Source of the DNA: Neomesorhizobium albiziae
GTDB lineage: Bacteria > Pseudomonadota > Alphaproteobacteria > Rhizobiales > Rhizobiaceae
NCBI RefSeq assembly: GCF_900114255.1
Contig: NZ_FOSL01000029.1
Location: forward strand, 1-44,403
DNA: 44,403 bases
Reading direction: 5' to 3'
How positions within the stretch are numbered: position 1 is the stretch's first letter; each line of letters begins with the position of its first letter. The notes beneath the pieces are model-generated. The model was not told the origin of the DNA. It made no database searches and worked only from the letters and a program-made list of their open reading frames with translations. Position numbers and translations under genes: made by a program. This document shows positions 37,699 through 44,403 of this stretch, piece after piece.

Positions 37699-39936
37699 AT
37701 GGATCGCAAGCTTTCCGCGATTCTAGCTGCCGATGTCGTGGGCTATTCAGCCCTGATGGAGCGCGACGAGGCCGGTACGTTCGAGCGCCTTCGCGCCGGA
37801 CGCAAGGAACTGTTCGAACCCGAAATTTCCCGCCACCACGGCCATATCTTCAAGCTGATGGGCGATGGGATGCTGGCCGAATTCGCCAGCGTCGTCGATG
37901 CCGTCGAGTGTGCCGTGTCGCTGCAGCGCGGCCTGTCCGAGCGCAACGCCTCGCTTCCCACAGCGGAACAGATTCTGGTGCGGATCGGTATCAACCTCGG
38001 CGAGGTGATCGTCGACGGCGACGACCGGTATGGCGATGGGGTCAACATCGCGGCCAGACTTCAGCAGTTGGCGGAACCGGGCGGCATCTGCGTCTCGGGA
38101 AAAGTGGCCAAAGAGGTCGAGCGAAAGCTGACGTTCGCCTTTGAGCCAATGGGCGAACAGAGGGTCAAGAACATTGCTGAACCAGTTCAGGCGTATCGCG
38201 TGCTGCTTGATCCCGCCGCAGCAGGCAGGACCCTCCATGCTCGCCGTCAGCTGCACGCCTGGCGTTTCCCGGTCGCGGCGGGTGTTCTCGTCCTGGCTCT
38301 CGGTCTTGCAGCAGCATGGTGGCGGCCGTGGGAGAGACCTGCACAACTTGCCGCCCCTGCTGCCAGCGAGGCAGCCGACACCCGACCCTCGCTAGTCGTG
38401 TTGCCCTTCGACAATCTCAGCGACGACAAGGAACAGGAGTATCTCGCCAACGGCTTCACCGAGGACCTGACGACGGAACTGGCGCGCGTGCCGGGCCTTT
38501 TCGTTGTCTCTCGGAACGCGGCGTTCGTCTACAAGAACAAGGACCCGAAGCCGGAGGAGGTTACGGCAGCGTTGGGCGTCCGGTACCTGCTGGAAGGCTC
38601 GATCCGCCGTGTCGGCGACGACATGCGCATCAATGCGCAGCTGATCGACAGCTCAACATCTGGGCATCTCTGGGCGGAGCGCTTCGATGGTCGGTGGGCG
38701 GAGGTGTTCGCGTTGCAGGATAAGGTCGTCAGCAGCATCGCGGGCGCGCTCCAACTCCGCCTGATGAGCGGCGCGCAGGCCGATCGCGCAGGAGGCACGA
38801 CCAATCCAGCCGCCTATGAGGCCTATCTCAAGGGGATGGACATCTATAACCGTGTCAACACCCCCGAAGAGTTTGCGCAGGCTGTGAAGCATTTCCAGCA
38901 GGCAGTGCAACTCGACCCCGATTTCGGCGCGGCGTACGCCCAACTCGCCTGGGCCTATTGGAACGCGGATATCACCCGGGCCGTGGTAATGGGACTTTCG
39001 TGGGACGAGGCCTATGGCAAGATCCATGAAACCCTGAAAGCGGCGGCCAGGCATCCCTCGCCCGGCTACTATCAGCTCGTCGCCGAGTTGATGGTCCGCG
39101 AACACAACTCGGACGAAGCAGTCACTGTTCTTCTGAAGTCAGTGGCGCTCGATCCCAGCGATACCTGGAATTATCTCTCGCTGGCCAACGCCCTGAATTT
39201 CAACGGCAGGCCGAAGGAAGCGCTGAGCTATCTCGAGGCGGCCGCCCGCGTCGACCCGATCTCGCGGATGGACTACCGGCACTACCAGGCCGGACTAGCC
39301 GAGTTTGGCCAAGGCAAATTCGAGGACGCGGTTCGCTCCATCGAAAAGATGGACCTTGATTCGCCCGATCCACAGGCGAAATTCTACGCCCTGCAAGTTG
39401 TTGTTTCGGCCTATGGACATCTTGGGCGCACCGACCAGGCCGCGGCCGCCTTGGAAACGTTTAGGAAGGTTGTTGCGCGGCGAATGGAATACGAGCCGAG
39501 CCAGTTGCTCACCCAGGACTACATGGTCTTTAAGAATACGGCCGATATCGACCGCCTTTTGGCCGGCCTGACCAAGGCAGGCGTGCCCGATCTGCCGGCA
39601 TTGGCAAGGGTAGGCATGAATCCGAAGGACCGGCTCACAGGAGGGGAAATAAGGTCTCTCATGTTCGGCCACGAAGCGCGCGGAAAATTGGCGCTTCACA
39701 AGTTCCTGCCAATGCAGCGCGCAACCTCGGCAGACGGAACCCTCAGCGAAACGGTTGGCCAGAGGACCCGCACCGGAGCCTCGTGGGTGCAGGGCAATTT
39801 CCTGTGCGATGCCTTTCCCGGAGAGCTGACAAGCTGTGGAGCAATTTATCGCAATGTGTTCAGGACGCCGGGGCGCGACGACGAATACAAGGCCGTTTAC
39901 CGCTGGAACCAGTTCGAGTTTTCGGTCGTCAAGTGA
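37699..39936 (+). CDS. Class III adenylate cyclase with FlgO/TolB-like and TPR domains
   Basis: An intact 745-residue protein. Cyclase domain at residues 1-175: MDRKLSAILAADVVGYSALM with metal Asp12, KLMGDGMLAEFASV with Asp56, and RIGINLGEVIVDGDDRYGDG, VNIAARLQQLAEPGGICVSG. A transmembrane helix (FPVAAGVLVLALGLAAAWW, about 190-210), then a TolB/FlgO-like region (SLVVLPFDNLSDDKEQEYLA, NGFTEDLTTELARVPGLFVV, LEGSIRRVGDDMRINAQLID; about 230-345), then TPR repeats to about 620 (HFQQAVQLDPDFGAAYAQLA, LLKSVALDPSDTWNYLSLAN) and a C-terminal extension of about 110 residues (ASWVQGNFLCDAFPGELTSC) that is less usual. Would make cAMP in the cytosol under control of its outer part. Rhizobia carry many such paralogues; the signal is unknown. 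Confidence 0.92.
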   Translation: MDRKLSAILAADVVGYSALMERDEAGTFERLRAGRKELFEPEISRHHGHIFKLMGDGMLAEFASVVDAVECAVSLQRGLSERNASLPTAEQILVRIGINLGEVIVDGDDRYGDGVNIAARLQQLAEPGGICVSGKVAKEVERKLTFAFEPMGEQRVKNIAEPVQAYRVLLDPAAAGRTLHARRQLHAWRFPVAAGVLVLALGLAAAWWRPWERPAQLAAPAASEAADTRPSLVVLPFDNLSDDKEQEYLANGFTEDLTTELARVPGLFVVSRNAAFVYKNKDPKPEEVTAALGVRYLLEGSIRRVGDDMRINAQLIDSSTSGHLWAERFDGRWAEVFALQDKVVSSIAGALQLRLMSGAQADRAGGTTNPAAYEAYLKGMDIYNRVNTPEEFAQAVKHFQQAVQLDPDFGAAYAQLAWAYWNADITRAVVMGLSWDEAYGKIHETLKAAARHPSPGYYQLVAELMVREHNSDEAVTVLLKSVALDPSDTWNYLSLANALNFNGRPKEALSYLEAAARVDPISRMDYRHYQAGLAEFGQGKFEDAVRSIEKMDLDSPDPQAKFYALQVVVSAYGHLGRTDQAAAALETFRKVVARRMEYEPSQLLTQDYMVFKNTADIDRLLAGLTKAGVPDLPALARVGMNPKDRLTGGEIRSLMFGHEARGKLALHKFLPMQRATSADGTLSETVGQRTRTGASWVQGNFLCDAFPGELTSCGAIYRNVFRTPGRDDEYKAVYRWNQFEFSVVK

Positions 39937-40378
39937 GCTTCCAAAATGCCGAAGGCCGAAAGTCTGCTTGCCGAGGTACGTGCGACGTTGTTGGCATGAA
40001 CTGCAAACGTCGACAGTTGGCGCAACCACGACCTCCGGCACAATCGCTGGTAAGGTCTACTTTTAGGATGCTGCGAAGCCACCTCTACGACCGACATGCG
40101 GCGCCTAGCGGACGTAAACCTGGGTAGATTGGTGACTGAACCCCCTTGTTCGCTTTGATCGGCGTCAGCTGGAAACGCGATTGCGGCCGCCATCGCCGGT
40201 TGCGATTTCGAACCCTGGCGGCGCCGGTTGTTGGTGGACAGGTTGAAACGTAATTCGCTCGTGCGAGAAGCCCGGCTATTGAATCGCAAGCTTTAGTCGA
40301 GGTTGTGTATGTCAAAGTTTGTTGAAACCCGGCGCGGGTTTTGAGCAAATGGGCGCTTGTTTCTGGGAGGCGCCTGCG
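39937..40378. other. Intergenic stretch
   Basis: About 440 bases. No supported gene, promoter or terminator; several overlapping short frames only. Confidence 0.35.
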
Positions 40379-40693
40379 ATGCCACAGCTACACGCACGCG
40401 GTGTTGATCTTGTGGTCGAGCTGTTGAAAGCTGCCGACCACCTTGAGCATCTGACATCCGCGGAATCCAAAGCTCTCCTTAAGGAAGCGGCGATGGTGCT
40501 CGGCGAACTGCTGAAACGAGACATTCCCGAAGAACTTAGGGATGGTGGCGACCTGCAAGCGGCCCTCGACCGGCCGGCGGCTTTGTCAAAGATATATTCT
40601 CGCCGGCTTTCCTCCACCGTCTGCTGGCGGGCTGGGAACACTCTCACTGTCGTCGGCGCCATTCATTGGGAGAAAGGCCAACGCACTTCTTGA
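40379..40693 (+). CDS. Small hypothetical protein
   Basis: From ATG 40379: MPQLHARGVDLVVELLKAAD, HLEHLTSAESKALLKEAAMV, LGELLKRDIPEELRDGGDLQ. This first 60-residue part is a plausible helical protein. The rest (AALDRPAALSKIYSRRLSST...) looks unrelated and overlaps the 3' end of the AraC gene by about 50 bases, so the original C-terminus may be lost. The frame can start at 40319. No known family. Confidence 0.5.
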   Translation: MPQLHARGVDLVVELLKAADHLEHLTSAESKALLKEAAMVLGELLKRDIPEELRDGGDLQAALDRPAALSKIYSRRLSSTVCWRAGNTLTVVGAIHWEKGQRTS

Positions 40694-41663
40694 AAGCACG
40701 ACTAAACGCAGCTTCTGATCCGAAGCCGACGGCCGTAGCGACGGAGACGACCTTGGCACCATCCTCGACGAGCAAGCGACTCGCCAACTGCATGCGCAGT
40801 TGCCTCAGGTACTGCATCGGCGGTTGACGGATGAAATGCACAAAGCGTTCGGCCAACACGGAGCGCGATGTACCTGCCTGCGCCGCGAGGGCATCGAGCG
40901 TCCAGCTCTGCGCCGGGGCATCGTGCAGCAATGCCAGCGCGCGCGCGACCAGGGGATTGCGCAACCCGGCGAGCCAGCCGACTTTTTCATCAGGCAATGT
41001 TTCGAGGTGACGGCGAATGACGTCCACGAACAGCAGTTCCGCCATCCGCAACTTCACGACCTGCCCTCCCGAACGTCGCTCGTGTAACTCGTGCAGCGCG
41101 AACGCAATCAGATGAGGCAAACCATGTCCCGTCTGCGCCGCAGGGCGCACGCGAAGGAGGCGCGGCAGCCCCGACAACACGGGATTGAATGGCCGCAAAT
41201 CGCAACCGAGAAAACCGCAGATGAATTGCGTCGTTCCCGGTCCGTTGCCACCTTCGAAGATCGTCGATGGCAATTTGCCGGCCGCCATGCGGCGGAAGAA
41301 GGTCAGCGCTTCCTCGAAATCGTAGGTGCGCTCCGCCGTGGGTGGGTCGGCGAGGCAGTAGGCATCGCCGTGCGGAATAACCAGCACGTCGCCAGCCTCA
41401 AAGCGCTCCGGCGGTGCGCCAGCAAGCCCCGCCCAGCAGCTACCACTCGTAACGATATGGAACGATATCAGGTGCTGCGCGGCCGGAAGCACCAGGCGCT
41501 GGAACGATTCTGTCGGCGGTGCCCACGAAACCCAAGGCGTGGACGCCTCGACGAGAAACAGCATCGATCCGGTTAGCCGGACCGAACGCAGCATATCCGA
41601 TAGCACGTCGACCTCAGACGCTGTGGTAGACGATCCGGACGATTGATCATGGCTATCGATCAT
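40644..41663 (-). CDS. AraC-family regulator with cupin sensor
   Basis: A 339-residue protein. N-terminal cupin_6-type sensor: DVLSDMLRSVRLTGSMLFLV, SFHIVTSGSCWAGLAG, FEAGDVLVIPHGDAYCLADP. C-terminal double HTH: RALALLHDAPAQSWTLDALA, AQAGTSRSVLAERFVHFIRQ, PPMQYLRQLRMQLASRLL and VATAVGFGSEAAFSRAFKKC, GLSPNEWRR. The layout matches AraC regulators with an 'AraC_binding/cupin' domain often found beside oxidoreductase or methyltransferase genes. It is divergent from the broken methyltransferase (starts about 55 bases apart), its probable target. Confidence 0.9.
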   Translation of the reverse strand: MIDSHDQSSGSSTTASEVDVLSDMLRSVRLTGSMLFLVEASTPWVSWAPPTESFQRLVLPAAQHLISFHIVTSGSCWAGLAGAPPERFEAGDVLVIPHGDAYCLADPPTAERTYDFEEALTFFRRMAAGKLPSTIFEGGNGPGTTQFICGFLGCDLRPFNPVLSGLPRLLRVRPAAQTGHGLPHLIAFALHELHERRSGGQVVKLRMAELLFVDVIRRHLETLPDEKVGWLAGLRNPLVARALALLHDAPAQSWTLDALAAQAGTSRSVLAERFVHFIRQPPMQYLRQLRMQLASRLLVEDGAKVVSVATAVGFGSEAAFSRAFKKCVGLSPNEWRRRQ

Positions 41664-41717
41664 TGTGAAGCGAATATTATAGCGACGGAGCGGTCAGGGG
41701 AAATTGGAGGATTTGTG

Positions 41718-42517
41718 ATGGCAGGACCTGAACGCTGGCAGGTCTCAACAGACGCCGCCGAAATCTACGAGTCCTGCTTCGTACCTGCGATCTTTGAAGC
41801 TTGGGCTGGCCCGGTTGCAGACGCCGCTGGGATCATGACGGGTAACAAAGTTCTCGATGTTGGCTGCGGGACAGCGTGCTCGCGCGAGAGGCTCTCAGAC
41901 GGGTCGGGCAAGAAGGCCAGGTCGTTGGCCTTGATCTCAATGAGGGGATGCTGGCGGTCGCAGCGAGAGCTGAGCCGAAAATAGAATGGCGACAAGGCGA
42001 TGCGGCATCTCTTCCATTCAAGGACGCGAGTTTTGACGTCGTGATCAGCCAATTCGCGCTCATGTATTTTCCCGACCGCGTGGCCTCCCTAAGCCAGATG
42101 TGGCGAACTCTCGCGCCAGCCGGGCGACTTGCAGTTGCTGTCTGGGCACCTATCAATCGCGCCCGCGGGTATCAGATATTGGTGGATATCGCGGCCCGAC
42201 AGTGCGGAGGTGAAGCGGCGGCTGTGCTGTCGGCGCCTTTCGTCCTTGGCGATCAAGCCGAGCTCGCCAAGTTATTTATCGACAGCGGCATCTCAGGGGC
42301 CAGCGTAATTCTCCATGAAGGTTCGATCCGATTCCCGTCGATAAAGGAATTCATTCGCATAGAAGTCAAAGGCTCGCCCCTGGCTGACATGCTCAGCGAC
42401 GAATTAATGGAAACTCTCGCTACGGAATCTGAACGTTCGCTTGCGGAGTTTGTCGTACCGTCAGGCGAAATCATCATGCCGATGGACGCGCACGTCGTAA
42501 CGGCAAACAAACGCTAG
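41718..42517 (+). pseudogene. SAM-dependent methyltransferase, frameshifted
   Basis: The first frame (ATG 41718) gives MAGPERWQVSTDAAEIYESC, FVPAIFEAWAGPVADAAGI and the SAM motif VLDVGCGTA. At about 41877 the frame shifts; the next frame runs LAREALRRVGQEGQVVGLDL, NEGMLAVAARAEPKIEWRQG, DAASLPFKDASFDVVISQFA, LMYFPDRVASLSQMWRTLAP and ends at 42517. Joined, the protein is about 265 residues, class I methyltransferase of the UbiE/'Methyltransf_11' type. The shift lies 3' of the SAM motif, so neither half is functional. One extra or missing base would explain it; a sequencing error is possible. Confidence 0.85.
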
Positions 42518-42680
42518 ATCCATGAACATTCTCGTATCCGGGTTTGACAACTCGAACACGACCGACTGCAATGGGTCGAGAGCTGACGCTACTGTCACGG
42601 AATCTCAGGACCGCGGCACCGACCCGCAGCGCTCAATCGGCTTGCATCGCTTCTCCGACTTTGCGTTGATTTCAGCCCAA

Positions 42681-42929
42681 TCACCTATGGCGCCTCGCCG
42701 CCTTGAGCAGTTCGAGCAGGTCCTCATATTTCGCGCCACAGCGATCGTAGATATTGACGTTGTCCACCTTCACGCAGCCCGAGCGCCGCACGATCTCGTC
42801 CAACAGCATTGCTAGAGTGCGATCGTCACCTGCCTTGAGCATTGCAGCTTTGTCATACTGCCTGCGCATGCCGCACCTGATGCAGCCAACGAGGATCTTG
42901 TCGCCCGGATAGTCCGACAACATCGGCAT
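42681..42929 (-). CDS. Small zinc-ribbon protein
   Basis: An 82-residue protein: MPMLSDYPGDKILVGCIRCG, MRRQYDKAAMLKAGDDRTLA, MLLDEIVRRSGCVKVDNVNI, YDRCGAKYEDLLELLKAARR. CIRCGM and a second CxxC-type pair (GC...DRCG) can bind one zinc. The motif 'i.GC..CG..r.ydK.aml......l..LldeI.rr.gC' is common in short rhizobial proteins. It follows the next gene with its ATG overlapping that gene's stop region (42929/42931), so both are co-translated. Confidence 0.75.
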   Translation of the reverse strand: MPMLSDYPGDKILVGCIRCGMRRQYDKAAMLKAGDDRTLAMLLDEIVRRSGCVKVDNVNIYDRCGAKYEDLLELLKAARRHR

Positions 42930-42930
42930 G

Positions 42931-43230
42931 CTAGCGCAGCCTCTGCAGCGACCAGACCGTTGGTTGGTTTCTTCCCATTTTCACCGGTCGCCACACGCCA
43001 ACCTTGGGCAGCCGGTCGACGTCCACCTCCAACAACTGGATCTTAGGCCTTCCCGACTGCCCTTTGCATTCGCGGCATCTGAACGCAACGTTGTGGGGAT
43101 CGCGCTCGTAACTGGTCTCGCCAGCGACCTCCATCGTGTTGAAGAAACCGGCGTTGCCACACGGGCAATCGACACGCATCAGCGGGAAACGCCGAACGGC
43201 GTCCCCAAAGGTCCAGATTGTCTTTGTCAT
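42931..43230 (-). CDS. Small zinc-ribbon protein, first of a pair
   Basis: About 99 residues from ATG 43230: MTKTIWTFGDAVRRFPLMRV, DCPCGNAGFFNTMEV, AFRCRECKGQSGRPKIQLLE, VDVDRLPKVGVWRPVKM. CPCG and CREC form the zinc knuckles. The frame extends to 43266 but a promoter with TTGACT (43266-43261) and TATTTT (43242-43237) would start the message at about the ATG. Operon with 42681. Divergent from the genes behind the SOS box, as in the degraded copies at 7371 and 22155. Confidence 0.75.
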   Translation of the reverse strand: MTKTIWTFGDAVRRFPLMRVDCPCGNAGFFNTMEVAGETSYERDPHNVAFRCRECKGQSGRPKIQLLEVDVDRLPKVGVWRPVKMGRNQPTVWSLQRLR

Positions 43231-43236
43231 TCCATA

Positions 43237-43266
43237 AAAATAGGAACTCATTCCTGCGTCAGTCAA
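43237..43266 (-). promoter_or_regulatory. Promoter of the zinc-ribbon pair with internal palindrome
   Basis: TTGACT, an 18-base spacer and TATTTT on the minus strand. The spacer contains AGGAA-N4-TTCCT (43242-43254), a candidate operator conserved at 22137 (perfect) and 7361 (partly). Transcription would begin close to the ATG at 43230. Confidence 0.5.
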
Positions 43267-43273
43267 GGCGATC

Positions 43274-43299
43274 TTGACACTTTTGTTCTTTTTTTGTTC
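43274..43299 (+). promoter_or_regulatory. LexA/SOS box with promoter, copy 3 (perfect)
   Basis: TTGACA (43274-43279), 5 bases, then GTTC (43285-43288)-N7-GTTC (43296-43299), the exact alphaproteobacterial LexA-binding consensus. It is placed over the promoter of the rightward genes at 43332 and 43738, so LexA would repress them until DNA damage. Confidence 0.75.
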
Positions 43300-43331
43300 A
43301 CTGTTGGACGCCGCGGGGGAAGGAGACCGAC

Positions 43332-43754
43332 ATGGACATCAGGATCAGTGTTCCAGGTGCCTCGCCCGAGGAAATCGAGCGCGGATTGGCCGCCGCCAGG
43401 GCAGTTTTCGACGAGGCCGGCATATCACCGATGCGCGCAGCCGAAGCGAGCTTTGCAGTTGAGGGTTGGGATGAGGCTGGCTTCCCCGATGATGATCGCT
43501 ATCCCGATGACGAGGATTTTGCTTTGGTCCATGTCTGGGGCGAAGCTGACGAGGCTGCGGCAGTCGCATGCTGTCGGGACTGGCCGGAAGAAAAGCAGGT
43601 TCGAACAGCCGATCTCGAGCTCGATGATCCTGAGGCAGATGCTCGCCGAGCAAAGATGAAGGCCGAAATGGAGGCCTATGCGCGCGGCCTGACGCCGGAC
43701 CAACTCGAGAAAGAATGGAAAATGCGTCGGGCGAGCCGTGTCAGAACAAGCTGA
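43332..43754 (+). CDS. Acidic hypothetical protein behind an SOS box
   Basis: A 140-residue protein: MDIRISVPGASPEEIERGLA, AARAVFDEAGISPMRAAEAS, FAVEGWDEAGFPDDDRYPDD, VWGEADEAAAVACCRDWPE and a Lys/Glu/Met-rich helix near the end (RRAKMKAEMEAYARGLTPDQ). GGAAGGAG precedes the ATG. No domain known. The perfect LexA box 33 bases upstream makes it a likely DNA-damage gene. The next gene starts inside its last codons. Confidence 0.7.
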   Translation: MDIRISVPGASPEEIERGLAAARAVFDEAGISPMRAAEASFAVEGWDEAGFPDDDRYPDDEDFALVHVWGEADEAAAVACCRDWPEEKQVRTADLELDDPEADARRAKMKAEMEAYARGLTPDQLEKEWKMRRASRVRTS

Positions 43755-43932
43755 TCATCCCGCTGCCTACCCGCCCTCTGCCGACGGACTGACGCCGGCT
43801 GGTGTGGTCGAGCATTGGTGCGAGCATCCGGGCTGCACCCGATGGGGCCAGCGCGGATTCGCCCGTGGCGGCAAGGGAAAATCGGTCTGGTTCTGTTTCG
43901 AGCATCGGGAGGACGGCGAGCGTTTTCTTTGA
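43738..43932 (+). CDS. Small Cys/His-rich protein, SOS unit
   Basis: A 64-residue protein overlapping the previous stop by 17 bases: MSEQADHPAAYPPSADGLTP, AGVVEHWCEHPGCTRWGQRG, FARGGKGKSVWFCFEHREDG. C-E-H-P-G-C ... W-F-C-F-E-H can form a CCCH-type zinc site. Not a named family to me. Overlap with 43332 suggests translational coupling and shared SOS control. A nucleic-acid-binding role is possible but unproven. Confidence 0.65.
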   Translation: MSEQADHPAAYPPSADGLTPAGVVEHWCEHPGCTRWGQRGFARGGKGKSVWFCFEHREDGERFL

Positions 43933-44023
43933 ACGACTGCAAAGGATGGATACCGTTGAAGAAGTCGGCTTCTAGTGACGGATTGGGTCTGACGATCTTT
44001 ACGCGCAACGAGCCGCAACGGTC

Positions 44024-44403
44024 TTATGCCGGTTTCGGCGCCGGCATCGGGATCAGCCTTGCGAGTTTGCGGAGGTTCTGGGCTGCGGCGGCGAGATGGA
44101 ATTCGTCTTTTGCGCCATTCGGTCCGCGCAAGCGCAAGCGGTCCAGTCTCAAGATGCGCTTGAGGTGTGCAAACAGCATCTCGACCTTCTTACGTTGTCG
44201 GCGGGAGACGACGTAGGCGTCGGTCGTTGCAATATTCCGGGCCATGTCGCGGGCGCCTTCGTGGATGGAGCGCAGGATTTTGCGGGCCGGCGCCTTCGGG
44301 CAGCATCTGGCCTTTAAGGCGCATGCATCGCAGTCGGCCTTGCGAGCGCGGTAACGAACCATGCCGATGTCGTCGACCGCTGGCGGACGCTCATTTGTGA
44401 AGT
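44024..44403 (-). mobile_element. IS1182-like transposase, C-terminal part, runs off the right edge
   Basis: The minus frame enters at the window edge (FTNERPPAVDDIG) and reads MVRYRARKADCDACALKARC, CPKAPARKILRSIHEGARDM, AYVVSRRQRKKVEMLFAHLK and RILRLDRLRLRGPNGAKDEF, HLAAAAQNLRKLARLIP. The Cys-rich 'Y.....C..C.l...C' block followed by the 'R...VE..Fg.lK......R.rlRG....e..l...a.NL.kla' end is the DDE_Tnp_1_6 C-terminus of IS1182-type transposases, with the last catalytic Glu in KVEMLFAHLK. The N-terminal part lies outside the window, so intactness cannot be judged. Confidence 0.8.

Overview
The window reads as alphaproteobacterial DNA of the order Hyphomicrobiales (Rhizobiales), most like a Mesorhizobium or near relative. 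I base this on protein flavour, high-GC codon use, an alphaproteobacterial SOS-box form (GTTC-N7-GTTC) and many promoters of the EcfG general-stress type (GGAAC-N17-GTT). It is an accessory or plasmid-like region: most genes are small and hypothetical, many are frameshifted or truncated, several segments are duplicated, and pieces of transposases are present. No replication, conjugation or CRISPR genes were seen.

Bases 1-23,000 form what looks like a general stress response island. By eye I find 13 copies of GGAAC-N17-(G/A)TT, each just upstream of a gene or a terminator-ended RNA candidate. The genes served are a BrkB/YihY membrane protein, three-copy small 'SWGD' proteins (two of the three have the promoter), a LigD-type ligase operon, two PRC-barrel proteins, a CsbD-like protein carrying four 81-bp tandem repeats, a DUF892 ferritin-like protein, several tiny proteins, and two tandem paralogous small RNA candidates (9182-9422). 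The same stretch holds an NarL-type sensor kinase/regulator pair, a low-affinity iron permease relative, a DUF2726 protein, an arginase-family hydrolase, a Gly/Asn-rich secreted protein, and relics of SnoaL, AbiEi, L,D-transpeptidase, adenylate cyclase, SRAP, DUF6894 and IS481. LigD occurs three times, all broken.

Bases 23,000-25,000 carry small hypotheticals and an XRE repressor. Bases 25,273-32,202 are a well-preserved catabolic unit: L-asparaginase, aspartate ammonia-lyase and a four-gene polar amino acid ABC transporter on the minus strand, with a divergent LysR regulator. Together they would import Asn/Asp, deaminate Asn to Asp and split Asp to fumarate and ammonia.

Bases 32,300-44,403 are again mosaic: a DUF1353 membrane-anchored protein, a broken AAA/TPR part of a cyclase-like regulator, a Phd/VapC-type toxin-antitoxin pair, a 5'-truncated L,D-transpeptidase, an intact class III adenylate cyclase-TPR protein, an AraC regulator, a frameshifted methyltransferase, a zinc-ribbon gene pair divergent from a two-gene unit behind a perfect SOS box, and an IS1182-like transposase running off the right edge. 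The many frameshifts could be real decay or assembly error; the sequence alone cannot decide.
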